Positions 15,635 to 23,338 of a stretch of DNA of 64,000 bases are shown piece by piece. This stretch comes from Arthrobacter_N sp051262515 (GTDB taxonomy: Bacteria; Actinomycetota; Actinomycetes; Actinomycetales; Micrococcaceae). The DNA is taken from contig NZ_JBIMER010000008.1 in assembly GCF_051262515.1 (NCBI RefSeq), forward strand, positions 1 to 64,000, given 5' to 3'. Each line of letters begins with the position of its first letter. Position 1 is the first letter of the stretch. The notes under the pieces are model-generated. The model saw nothing but the letters and a program-made list of their open reading frames with translations, was not told the origin of the DNA and did no database searches. A program made the position numbers and the translations under genes.

Positions 15635-17157
15635 TTGCCGTTCTCCTTCGGTGGGGTCCCGCCGCCGGATGCCCCGGACGGTGGCCGGTGTTCCTTCGCC
15701 CACCAGTCGCGGAAGGCCCGGGCCGGGGGCGCCGGGATGTCCCGGCTGCTGGTCCAGCCGGCGGCGATCCCGGGCAGCCTCTTGATCTTCTTTTTCCGTC
15801 CCGCTGCCAGCCGGCCCAGGGGCAGCGCCTTCTCGAGCAGTCCCAGGTGCTTCCCGGAGGAGAACGCCCAGGAGGCTCCGGTCATCATGAGGTCCATCTG
15901 GTTGGGGATCCGGCGTTCCTTACGTTGCGCCTCGACGTCCTGCGCGCGCAGCTCCACCAGGATCTCGGGGATGTTGATCTTCACGGGGCAGGCGTCGTAG
16001 CAGGCCCCGCAAAGCGTGGAGGCGTAGGGCAGCGAGCCGTTCTCCTCGGACGTGATCCCGGTGAGCAGCGGCGAGAGGATCGCTCCGATCGGTCCCGGGT
16101 ACGTGGAGCCGTAGGCGTGCCCGCCGGTGCGCTCGTAGACCGGGCACACATTCATGCATGCGCTGCAGCGGATGCAGTGCAGCGCGGCGCGGCCCATCTT
16201 GTCCGCCAGCGCGGCGCTGCGGCCGTTGTCCAGCATGACCAGGTGCATGTCCTGAGGCCCGTCTCCGTCCGTGGTTCCGGTCCACGTGGAGGTGTACGGG
16301 TTCATCCGCTCGCCCGTGGAGGAGCGCGGGAGCAGCTGCATGAACACGCCCATGTCCTCCCACGACGGCAGCAGCTTTTCCACGCCCATCACGGTGATCA
16401 GCGTTTCCGGGAGCGTCAGGCACATCCGCCCGTTGCCCTCGGACTCGACGACGCCGAGCGTGCCGGTGTCCGCGATCGCGAAGTTCGCGCCGGAGACGGC
16501 CACGCGGGTGTCCAGGAACTTGCGGCGGAGGTACTTCCGGGCCGCGGCGGCCAGCAGCGCCGGGTCGTCGGTGAGTTCCGGGTCGACGCCGGGCATCTCG
16601 GCCAGGAAGATGTCGCGGACCTCGGTGCGGTTCTTGTGGATCGCGGGCACCAGGATGTGGCTGGGCTTGTCGTGCCCGAGCTGCACGATCAACTCCGCGA
16701 GGTCGGTCTCGAACGCGGAGATCCCCTCCGCCTCGAGGTGCTCGTTCAGCCCGATCTCCTGGGTCGCCATCGACTTGACCTTGACGACGTCGGTGGATCC
16801 GGTCGCGCGCACCAGTTCCGTCACGATGCGGTTGGCCTCGGCGGCGTCGCGCGCCCAGTGGATGGTCCCGCCGCGGGCGGTGAAGTTCGCCTCGAACTGC
16901 TCCAGCAGCTCCGGCAGCCGCGCCATCACGGCCTCCTTGGTGGCCGAACCGGCATCGCGCAACTGCTCCCAGTCGGAGAGTTCGCCGACCACCTTCAGGC
17001 GCTTGTCGCGGATGGTGTGGGTTGCGTGACGGAGGTTGGCGCGCAGCTGCGGCTTGCCGAGCTCGCGCTCGGCGGCGGCCGGGAAGGCCTCGTCGGCGTG
17101 CAGGTTGCCGGTGCCGAAGACGGGGAGCGCGGGCATGCCCAGGAACGTGCCGCTCAT
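15631..17157 (-). CDS. lutB: L-lactate utilisation iron-sulfur protein LutB
   Basis: 508 aa. The N-terminal two-thirds is LUD-domain sequence (VAVSGANFAIADTGTLGVVE, then a SEGNGRMC stretch). Two ferredoxin-like 4Fe-4S clusters follow: HCIRCSACMNVCPVYE and LCGACYDACPVKI. A tail with a basic KKKIKR patch completes the protein. LutB carries electrons from lactate oxidation towards the respiratory chain. Start fixed at the ATG overlapping the lutA stop (ATGA); lutC begins in the same way at its end. Confidence 0.94.
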   Translation of the reverse strand: MSGTFLGMPALPVFGTGNLHADEAFPAAAERELGKPQLRANLRHATHTIRDKRLKVVGELSDWEQLRDAGSATKEAVMARLPELLEQFEANFTARGGTIHWARDAAEANRIVTELVRATGSTDVVKVKSMATQEIGLNEHLEAEGISAFETDLAELIVQLGHDKPSHILVPAIHKNRTEVRDIFLAEMPGVDPELTDDPALLAAAARKYLRRKFLDTRVAVSGANFAIADTGTLGVVESEGNGRMCLTLPETLITVMGVEKLLPSWEDMGVFMQLLPRSSTGERMNPYTSTWTGTTDGDGPQDMHLVMLDNGRSAALADKMGRAALHCIRCSACMNVCPVYERTGGHAYGSTYPGPIGAILSPLLTGITSEENGSLPYASTLCGACYDACPVKINIPEILVELRAQDVEAQRKERRIPNQMDLMMTGASWAFSSGKHLGLLEKALPLGRLAAGRKKKIKRLPGIAAGWTSSRDIPAPPARAFRDWWAKEHRPPSGASGGGTPPKENGK

Positions 17158-17954
17158 CGGGACGCCCCCGTCCGCACGGTGGCATCGCCGTCGTGCGCCA
17201 ACGGTGCCTCCAGCGTGCTGGCGAGGATCTCGGCGAAGTGCACGGTTCCGGCGTCGCTTCCGGTGCGCGAGAGCCCGCCGCCGATGTGCAGGAGGCAGGA
17301 GGCGTCGCCGCCGGCGCAGAGGGAGGCGCCGGTCGATTCGATCGCGGCGGCCTTGTCGGCGAGCATCGCGGAGGAGACGCCGGCGTTCTTCATCGAGAAC
17401 GTGCCGCCGAAGCCGCAGCACTGGTCCGCCTCGGGGAGTTCGACGACGTCGATCCCGCCCACCGTGCGCAGCAGGTCCAACTGCCGGTCGGCCAGACGGA
17501 GCAGGCGCATGCCGTGGCAGGAGGGGTGGTAGGTGACGCGGTGGGGGAAGTGCGAGCCGAGTTGCGTTGCCGCGTCCGTGACGCCGAGGACGTCGGTGAG
17601 CAGCTGGGACAGTTCGTAGGTCTTCGCTCCGACGGCGGTCGCCCGGCCCTCCAGCGCCTGGTCGCCGCAGCGCCGCGCGAGCATCGGGTGCTGGTGCTTC
17701 ACCGAGGCGACGCACGAGCCGGAAGGCGCGACGGCGACGTCGTACTCCATGGCCTCGAAGGCGGAGACGTGGTTGCGCACCACCGGGAGGGCCTCGTCGA
17801 AGTAGCCGCTGTTCAGGTGCATCTGCCCACAGCAGGCCTGTCCGGCGGGAAAGACGACCTCGTGGCCGAGCCGTTCGAGGATGGCCACCGTGGCCCGGGC
17901 CGTGCTCGGGTACATGGCATCGACGATGCAGGTGGCGAAGAGTGCGATTCTCAT
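17154..17954 (-). CDS. lutA: L-lactate utilisation protein LutA
   Basis: 266 aa, two-CCG-domain protein of the GlpC/HdrB type. Cys motifs are visible at FATCIVD with ACCGQMHLNSGY, and later at YHPSCHGMR with DQCCGFGGTFS; they bind an unusual iron-sulfur cluster. The start MRIALFATC has GAAAGG 6-10 bp upstream and excludes an upstream extension that would cover the operator region. First gene of lutABC, reading away from the shared promoter region with the lactate permease gene. Regulated in all likelihood by the GntR protein encoded beyond the permease gene. Confidence 0.93.
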   Translation of the reverse strand: MRIALFATCIVDAMYPSTARATVAILERLGHEVVFPAGQACCGQMHLNSGYFDEALPVVRNHVSAFEAMEYDVAVAPSGSCVASVKHQHPMLARRCGDQALEGRATAVGAKTYELSQLLTDVLGVTDAATQLGSHFPHRVTYHPSCHGMRLLRLADRQLDLLRTVGGIDVVELPEADQCCGFGGTFSMKNAGVSSAMLADKAAAIESTGASLCAGGDASCLLHIGGGLSRTGSDAGTVHFAEILASTLEAPLAHDGDATVRTGASR

Positions 17955-17997
17955 GGAGCGCCTTTCGGGGGATGGGGCTACACACGGCGCCGCCGTG

Positions 17998-18008
17998 TGG
18001 TCAGACCA
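17998..18008. promoter_or_regulatory. TGGTCnGACCA operator, site 1 (lutA side)
   Basis: TGGTCAGACCA, an odd-centred palindrome 44 bp upstream of the lutA start. It shares its arms with the two sites near the permease gene. FadR-subgroup GntR proteins bind TGGT-nnn-ACCA-type sites, so this is a probable binding site of the adjacent FCD regulator. Confidence 0.7.
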
Positions 18009-18103
18009 TAGTAGGCACGCCTCCGCAACGGAGTCCAACATCACAGGTCGCGCGACCTTCGCGTGATGCCCCTCACAACATGCAGTAATCCTAGGTTATG
18101 CTT

Positions 18104-18134
18104 CTGTGGTCGGACCATAGTGGTCCGACCACAG
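18104..18134. promoter_or_regulatory. Double TGGTCnGACCA operator in a 31-bp palindrome (permease side)
   Basis: CTGTGGTCGGACCA, TAG, TGGTCCGACCACAG: perfect 14-bp arms around a 3-nt centre. Each arm itself contains a complete TGGTCnGACCA site (18107-18117 and 18121-18131), so two dimers could bind side by side. It lies about 70 bp upstream of the lactate permease start, and with site 1 it brackets the divergent promoter region. Confidence 0.8.
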
Positions 18135-18204
18135 TCTCTTCGTCTCGGCGCGGTCATGCGGAATCCCCCACGCAGCGCAAGAATGGTCAGAGAGGACCAG
18201 AAAC

Positions 18205-20007
18205 ATGGACAACCTAGCCGTACTCGCGCTTCTTGCGCTCTCGCCGATCCTCGTGGTGGGCGTGCTTCTTGCCGGCTTTCGCTGGCCGGCCAAGTACGCC
18301 ATGCCTGTGGGCTACGCCGTCGCCGTAGTGGTGGCGCTGCTGGTGTGGAAGATGGACTTCAGCGGCGTGCTCGCCGCGTCGCTCGAGGGCCTCGTGGTCG
18401 CCGGCACCATGCTCTACATCGTGTTCGGCGCGCTGCTCCTCCTCTCGACGCTGACGGTGGGCGGCGCGATGTCCACCATCCGCGCCGGATTCAACAACAT
18501 CTCCCCGGACCGCCGTATCCAGGCCATCATCATCGGCTGGCTTTTCGGGAGCTTCATCGAGGGAGCCTCCGGCTTCGGCACCACCGCCGCCGTCGTCGCC
18601 CCGTTGCTACTGGCGATGGGCTTCCCGGCCATGGCCGCCGTCATGGTGGGCCTGATCGTGCAGAGCACCCCGGTGAGCTTCGGCGCCGTGGGCACGCCCA
18701 TCCTCATCGGGGTCAACCAGGGACTCGGCGGCGACCCAGCCGTCGCGGAGCGCGTCAACCTGCTCGGCCTGACCATGCCCGAATTCGTCAATGCGATCGG
18801 GTTCCAGGTCGCGGCGATCCACGCCGTCATCGGGCTGCTCATCCCGCTGCTCCTCGTCTGCATGCTCACGGGGTTCTTCGGCCCCGAGCGGCGCTTCCGG
18901 GACGGCCTGGCCATCTGGCCGTTCGCGCTCTACGCGTCCGTCGCCATGACCATCCCCTCGGTGCTTACCGCCCGGTTCCTGGGCCCGGAGTTCCCGTCGC
19001 TGTTCGGCGGACTCGCGGGCCTGGCCCTGGTGATGTTCACGTCCAGCCGCGGGTTCCTGATGCCCAAGGACACCTTCGACTTCGGGCCGGCTTCGGGCTG
19101 GGAGGCACGCTGGACCGGCACGCTGGAACCGGCGAAGGCCGCAGACATGTCCGCCCCGATGAACACGGTCCGGGCTTGGGCTCCGTACGTCCTGATGGGC
19201 GTGCTGCTCGTTGCCTCCCGCGTCATTCCGGACCTCAAGGGTTTCCTCACCGGCCTCGCCATCCCCGTCGAGAACATCCTGGGGACGGGTATCACCACCA
19301 CCGTGCAACCGTTCTACCTCCCGGGCTTCATGCTCATTCTCGCCTCGGTGTTCGCTTTCATCCTGCACCGGATGAACGGGACGCAGATCGCCCGCGCGTT
19401 CAAGGTCTCCGCGGGACAACTGTTCGGCACCGCCGTCGCACTGCTCTTCGCACTTCCCTTGGTCCGCATCCTCATCCAGTCGGGCCCGGAACTCAACGCC
19501 TCGGGCCTCTCCAGCATGCCGGTCACGCTGGCGGAGGCCGCGGCCGCGGTCTCCGGAGGGGCCTGGCCAGCGATCGCGCCGTGGGTGGGTGCCCTCGGCG
19601 CCTTCGTCGCCGGATCCAACACTGTGTCCAACCTGACCTTTGCGCAGTTCCAGTTCTCCACCGGCGCCCAGATCGGCGTTCCCCCGGAGACGGTCGTCGC
19701 GGCGCAGGCAGTGGGCGGGGCGGGCGGCAACCCGATCTCCATCCACAACATCGTCGCCGCCTCCGCGACCGTCGGGATGCTGGGCCGGGAGGGCGACCTG
19801 CTGCGCAAGACCATCATCGTCACCACCTACTACTGCCTGGCCGCCGGTACGCTGGCACTACTCGTTATCCACGGGCTGGGCCTGAACCTCGGAACGGTCA
19901 TGCTGGTCCTGCTGCTCGCGGGCATCACGCTGGCGATCCGGTGGATGCTCAACCAGAAGCCCCACCTTGCCGTCCCGCGGTCCGCCGGCCGGGCGTCCGG
20001 AGACTGA
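18205..20007 (+). CDS. lctP: L-lactate permease (LctP family)
   Basis: 600 aa, strongly hydrophobic, about 13-14 membrane helices. Family segments include EGASGFGTTAAVVAPLLLAM, STPVSFGAVGTPILIG and the C-terminal AGSNTVSNLTFAQFQFSTG and VGGAGGNPISIHNIVAASAT. It imports lactate with protons, feeding LutABC encoded divergently. AGAGAGGACC lies about 8 bp before the ATG. The gntR gene follows 76 bp downstream on the same strand. Control by the TGGTCnGACCA operator is inferred. Confidence 0.93.
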   Translation: MDNLAVLALLALSPILVVGVLLAGFRWPAKYAMPVGYAVAVVVALLVWKMDFSGVLAASLEGLVVAGTMLYIVFGALLLLSTLTVGGAMSTIRAGFNNISPDRRIQAIIIGWLFGSFIEGASGFGTTAAVVAPLLLAMGFPAMAAVMVGLIVQSTPVSFGAVGTPILIGVNQGLGGDPAVAERVNLLGLTMPEFVNAIGFQVAAIHAVIGLLIPLLLVCMLTGFFGPERRFRDGLAIWPFALYASVAMTIPSVLTARFLGPEFPSLFGGLAGLALVMFTSSRGFLMPKDTFDFGPASGWEARWTGTLEPAKAADMSAPMNTVRAWAPYVLMGVLLVASRVIPDLKGFLTGLAIPVENILGTGITTTVQPFYLPGFMLILASVFAFILHRMNGTQIARAFKVSAGQLFGTAVALLFALPLVRILIQSGPELNASGLSSMPVTLAEAAAAVSGGAWPAIAPWVGALGAFVAGSNTVSNLTFAQFQFSTGAQIGVPPETVVAAQAVGGAGGNPISIHNIVAASATVGMLGREGDLLRKTIIVTTYYCLAAGTLALLVIHGLGLNLGTVMLVLLLAGITLAIRWMLNQKPHLAVPRSAGRASGD

Positions 20008-20083
20008 TCCCGTGCCACGCAGCGAGGGGCGGGCACACTCGTTCCAGGCGCCCCCGCCCCTCGTTACGTGGGAGGATGATTCG

Positions 20084-20812
20084 GTGAACAGCCAGCCCCC
20101 CAGATCCCCCAGCCCGCGGGCCTACGAAACCGTGCTCGAGGCGATCGAGGCGGAACTGCGCTCGGGCTCGCTGAAGCTGGGCGACCAGCTTCCGGGAGAG
20201 CGGGCCCTTGCCGAGACGCATGGGCTCTCGCGGGCGTCGGTTCGAGACGCCATACGAATCCTAGACGTGCTCGGCGTCGTGCGGACGTCCACGGGGTCCG
20301 GCCCGAACGCCGGCGCGGTCATCGTGTCTCGGCCGGCCGCCGGGTTGGCCGCCGCTCTGCGGCTGCACGTCGCCACCCGCCAGCTGACGGTCGCCGAGAT
20401 CGTCCAGACCCGCATCCTGCTGGAAACCGGCGCTGCGGAGGCCACGAAGATCGACCCGGAAAACGACGCCACACGCGCGAAACTCGCCGTGGCCGCGGAT
20501 TTGCTCAAGCAGATGGACGACCCGGCGCTCGGCCGGTCGGATTTCCACGCCCTCGACGCCCGTTTCCACGTCCTGCTTTCTTCGCTGGCACGGAACGCGG
20601 TCATCGAGGCGATGATGGAGTCGCTGCGGCTGTCGATCAGCGACTACGTGGCCGAGTCGATCCGCAGCGACGAGGACTGGGAACCGGTCGCGGCCGTGCT
20701 GCGCACCCAGCACCACGGCATCCTCGGGGCGGTCTCGGCCGGGGAAGGCCAGCGCGCCTCGAAGCTGCTGCGCGAGCACATCGAATGGTTCTACGCGGAG
20801 ACCCAGGGCTAG
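20084..20812 (+). CDS. FCD-domain GntR-family regulator, probable lactate repressor
   Basis: 242 aa. Winged helix at the N-terminus (AYETVLEAIEAELRSGSLKL, then LPGERALAETHGLSRASVRDAIRIL), followed by an all-helical FCD domain with metal/effector residues in the pattern DFHALDARFH (Asp, His), then TQHHGILGA and a final LREHIEWF. GTG start with GGAGG 9 bp upstream; the frame can be extended upstream, but that sequence is not protein-like. LldR-type proteins of this subgroup sense lactate, and the operators between lutA and lctP fit its class. Confidence 0.88.
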   Translation: MNSQPPRSPSPRAYETVLEAIEAELRSGSLKLGDQLPGERALAETHGLSRASVRDAIRILDVLGVVRTSTGSGPNAGAVIVSRPAAGLAAALRLHVATRQLTVAEIVQTRILLETGAAEATKIDPENDATRAKLAVAADLLKQMDDPALGRSDFHALDARFHVLLSSLARNAVIEAMMESLRLSISDYVAESIRSDEDWEPVAAVLRTQHHGILGAVSAGEGQRASKLLREHIEWFYAETQG

Positions 20813-20829
20813 CCCCCACCGCGACGCCT

Positions 20830-20951
20830 TCTTTCGACGAAGCCAGATGTCCCCCACCCCCGTTTCGACGAGGGTAGATGTCCGAATCCGGGGGGAAACC
20901 GACATCTACCTCAGTCGAAACGCAAGGGTGGGGCATCTGGCTTCGGCGAGA
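20830..20951. repeat. Family A palindromic repeat, copy 6 (complete four-arm form)
   Basis: The fullest copy: outer arm CTTTCGACGAAGCCAGATGT (20831-20850), inner arm CGTTTCGACGAGGGTAGATG (20861-20880), inner complement GACATCTACCTCAGTCGAAA (20901-20920) and outer complement GGCATCTGGCTTCGGCGAGA (20932-20951). Outer pairs with outer and inner with inner, giving a nested hairpin. It fills the gap between convergent gntR and hsp20. Confidence 0.9.
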
Positions 20952-20960
20952 TCCGGAGGC

Positions 20961-21428
20961 CTACTGCCCCACGGCCCCCTGTCCGCCGGGGGCCGAGGTC
21001 GCCTCGCCCTCGATCTGGTCGGCGCCGTTGTCCCGGCTGCCCGTCTCGACGGCGATCTTGCGCGGCTTCGCGCTCTCGCGCACCGGGATGGTGAGCATCA
21101 GGACGCCGTTGTTGTAGTGCGCCGTGATCGCCTCGATGTTGATGCCCTGGCCCAGGTTGAGCTGGCGGACGAAGCTGCCGCCGCGGCGTTCGCGGGTCAG
21201 CCACTTCACGCCTTCCTGCTCGCCCAGCGTGCGCTCGGCGCGGATGGTCAGCAGCTGGCCGTCGACGTCGATGTCCACCGATCCCGGATCGATGCCCGGC
21301 AGGTCGGCGCTGAGGATGTAGTGGTCGCCCTGGCGGTAGAGGTCCATGGGCACGTCGCGCAGGCGGTTGTCGAACAGCGCGCCGGCCACGCGGTCGAGCT
21401 CGCGGAACGGATCGAATGTGTTTGCCAT
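20961..21428 (-). CDS. Small heat-shock protein, Hsp20/alpha-crystallin family
   Basis: 155 aa with an N-terminal segment FDPFRELDRVAGALFDNR, an alpha-crystallin domain (about 30-125: VPMDLYRQGDHYILSADLPG through FVRQLNLGQGIN) and the conserved NNGVLMLTIPV end motif. A low-complexity Gly/Asp/Ala tail follows. ATP-independent chaperone that holds unfolding proteins. Start at the ATG with GAAGGAG 9 bp upstream. Two heat-shock operators lie 80-136 bp upstream, so both HspR and HrcA probably repress it. Confidence 0.92.
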   Translation of the reverse strand: MANTFDPFRELDRVAGALFDNRLRDVPMDLYRQGDHYILSADLPGIDPGSVDIDVDGQLLTIRAERTLGEQEGVKWLTRERRGGSFVRQLNLGQGINIEAITAHYNNGVLMLTIPVRESAKPRKIAVETGSRDNGADQIEGEATSAPGGQGAVGQ

Positions 21429-21505
21429 GATGATCAACTCCTTCGTGGGGCACCACCCCGGTGCCGTGTTTCTCGTGTTGTGGGGGTCGATCGACGGTCC
21501 TCAAA

Positions 21506-21526
21506 CTTGAGTCCCATCCGCTCAAC
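21506..21526. promoter_or_regulatory. HAIR element (HspR operator)
   Basis: CTTGAGT-N7-GCTCAAC matches the HAIR consensus CTTGAGT-N7-ACTCAAG at 12 of 14 positions. It lies 78 bp upstream of the hsp20 start. HspR is the MerR-like repressor of actinobacterial dnaK and clpB. Confidence 0.75.
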
Positions 21527-21537
21527 CCAGGATTAAA

Positions 21538-21564
21538 TTAGCACTCTCCGCCGCGGAGTGCCAG
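21538..21564. promoter_or_regulatory. CIRCE element (HrcA operator)
   Basis: TTAGCACTC-N9-GAGTGCCAG matches the CIRCE consensus TTAGCACTC-N9-GAGTGCTAA with one half perfect and two mismatches in the other. It lies 11 bp beyond the HAIR site, upstream of hsp20. CIRCE normally controls groEL; joined HAIR and CIRCE control of a small heat-shock gene is uncommon. Confidence 0.85.
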
Positions 21565-21652
21565 TCCCTTTTTGGCTCATTTCTCCCACGGCGAACGACG
21601 CATTTCCACCCCCGTGCCCACAGGCTCCGCGCCCCTGTGGTGGGATGGTCCC

Positions 21653-22516
21653 ATGAGACTCGCCACCCTTCGCCACCCGGAATCCGGCGGAACATTCGCC
21701 GCCCTCATCGACGGCTCCGCCGCCGTCGAAATAGAGGGGTTCGACGACGTCGGCGCCCTCCTGGCCGCGCCGGCCGCGGAGCGCGAGTCCGCGCTGAACG
21801 CGGCCAAGGCAAACGGCGCAAGGCACGACGCCGGCGCCGCCACCTTCGCGACGCTGATCCCCGCCCCGGCCAAGGTCTTCTGCATCGGCCTGAACTACCG
21901 CAACCACATCGCGGAAACCGGCAACGAGACCCCCAAGTTCCCGACCGTCTTCACGAAGTTCGCCGAATCCCTGACCGGCCCCACGGACGAGATCGAAATC
22001 CCCGCGGAGGACCACCGGATCGACTGGGAGGGCGAACTCGCCATCGTCATCGGCGCGGCCGGCCGGCGCATCCCGGAGGAGGACGCCGAACGGCACATCG
22101 CCGGTTACGCGGTGTCCAACGACGTCTCGATGCGCGGCTGGCAGGGCCGCACGCCGGAGTGGACCCAGGGCAAGTGCTGGGAGGCGGCCAGCCCGGTCGG
22201 CCCCTATCTCGTGACCCCGGACGAGTTCACCCCCGGCGCCCGGATCACCACCCGCGTCAACGGCGAGGTGGTGCAGCAGGATTCGACGGCGGACCTCGTC
22301 TTCTCCCCCGCCGCGCTGGTCGCGTACCTCTCCACGATGGTGACGCTGCGCCCCGGCGACCTGATCCTCACGGGCACCCCGGCCGGCGTCGCCCTGGGTC
22401 GGCGCAACGAGCACGGCCGCCACCCCTGGCTGAAGGCCGGCGACGTCCTGGAGACGGAGATCGAAGGTCTCGGCGCCCAGCGCAACGTCCTGGTCGCGGC
22501 GCCCGACGGACACTAG
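21653..22516 (+). CDS. Fumarylacetoacetate hydrolase family protein
   Basis: 287 aa. C-terminal FAH domain with KVFCIGLNYRNHIAETGNE, the metal ligands in EDHRIDWEGELAIVIG (Glu and Asp), YAVSNDVSMRGWQ and the final DLILTGTPAGVALGR. N-terminal 60-70 residues form the small family cap. Such enzymes hydrolyse or decarboxylate 2-oxo acid intermediates of aromatic catabolism, or act as acylpyruvate hydrolases; the substrate cannot be told. The ATG follows GGGATGG by a few bases; upstream frame extension is not protein-like and would cross the heat-shock control region. Confidence 0.85.
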   Translation: MRLATLRHPESGGTFAALIDGSAAVEIEGFDDVGALLAAPAAERESALNAAKANGARHDAGAATFATLIPAPAKVFCIGLNYRNHIAETGNETPKFPTVFTKFAESLTGPTDEIEIPAEDHRIDWEGELAIVIGAAGRRIPEEDAERHIAGYAVSNDVSMRGWQGRTPEWTQGKCWEAASPVGPYLVTPDEFTPGARITTRVNGEVVQQDSTADLVFSPAALVAYLSTMVTLRPGDLILTGTPAGVALGRRNEHGRHPWLKAGDVLETEIEGLGAQRNVLVAAPDGH

Positions 22517-22520
22517 GTAC

Positions 22521-22793
22521 GTGGACCTGGCCGCGGTCGCCGCCGAACTCTACGGGTCCATGCCCGGCGGGTTCGTCGCCGCGCGGACCCGCGAACTGGA
22601 GCGGACGGCGCGCAAGTCACAGGGGGCCACCCGCGACCTCGAGGCGACCGCAAAGGAGTCGAACCGGGCGCGCCGGCTTCTCGACGACGCGAGGGTCCAG
22701 GCACGGGAGACCCAACGCGAGGCCGACGCGGTGGAGCGGCGCGCGGAATGGGCCGCATCGCCGTCGTCCGCCCCCTCGGGCGCGGCGTCATAG
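22521..22793 (+). CDS. Small helical protein, possibly an internally deleted remnant
   Basis: 90 aa from a GTG four bases after the previous stop. The N-terminus AAVAAELYGSMPGGFVAARTREL matches the opening of a family of actinobacterial proteins of about 300-400 aa (LY-L-P-FVAAR), and the second half (RRLLDDARVQARETQREADAVE) resembles their coiled-coil C-terminus. The middle appears to be missing. It may be a naturally short protein or a deletion product. Charged, no membrane segment, function unknown. Possibly co-transcribed with the FAH gene. Confidence 0.5.
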   Translation: MDLAAVAAELYGSMPGGFVAARTRELERTARKSQGATRDLEATAKESNRARRLLDDARVQARETQREADAVERRAEWAASPSSAPSGAAS

Positions 22794-22932
22794 ACGCACC
22801 AAGGCACGTCACATCCGGCAACGCGGCACCGCGCCGTGGCCGGAAAAACGTTCCGATTTCACCGAAATCCACCCGCAACCGGGACAAATGTGAACTTTCG
22901 GCGTCCTGCGGGAAACCAATACCCCGTATCGC

Positions 22933-22961
22933 TTGCCACACCGCCCACGTCACCATACGTT
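22933..22961 (+). promoter_or_regulatory. Candidate promoter of cspA
   Basis: TTGCCA (22933-22938), 17-bp spacer and TACGTT (22956-22961). It predicts a 5' untranslated leader of about 70 nt before the cspA ATG, which fits cold-shock genes, whose leaders often act as temperature-responsive RNA. The rest of 22794-23037 shows nothing else. Confidence 0.5.
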
Positions 22962-23037
22962 TAGGGGAGGGACCCAGCGATGCTGCGAGGCTCCCTGATC
23001 TACGATCGCAGCTGTACGCAATATCGAAGGAAGCATC

Positions 23038-23241
23038 ATGGCAACAGGCACCGTTAAGTGGTTCAACGCAGAAAAGGGCTTCGGATTCATCGAGCCGAAC
23101 GATGGATCGGCGGACGTTTTCGCTCACTTTTCCGCAATCGCGAGCAGCGGCTACCGCTCGCTCGACGAGAACCAGAAGGTCGAATACGACGTCGTGCAGG
23201 GTCCCAAGGGTCTGCAGGCAGAGAACATTCGCCCGCTGTAA
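23038..23241 (+). CDS. cspA: Cold shock protein CspA
   Basis: 67 aa, a single cold-shock domain. GTVKWFNAEKGFGFIEP holds RNP-1 (KGFGFI) and DVFAHF is RNP-2, both intact for single-stranded RNA/DNA binding. Standard length for actinobacterial CspA. GAAGGA sits 6-7 bp before the ATG. It acts as an RNA chaperone and is transcribed alone, between a candidate promoter and a hairpin terminator. Confidence 0.96.
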   Translation: MATGTVKWFNAEKGFGFIEPNDGSADVFAHFSAIASSGYRSLDENQKVEYDVVQGPKGLQAENIRPL

Positions 23242-23280
23242 CCCCATAGCTCCACCCGCCGTCAGGCGAGGTTGAACGAC

Positions 23281-23322
23281 GAAAGGCCCCGGAAGCGCCA
23301 TACGGCGCAACCGGGGCCTTTC
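23281..23322. terminator. Bidirectional hairpin terminator between cspA and the CitE-like gene
   Basis: GAAAGGCCCCGG (23281-23292) pairs with CCGGGGCCTTTC (23311-23322), with an inner GCGCC/GGCGC stem. The A/T-flanked stem can work in either direction, serving cspA on + and the convergent lyase gene on -. Confidence 0.75.
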
Positions 23323-23338
23323 CGTTTGCCCGAAAGGC

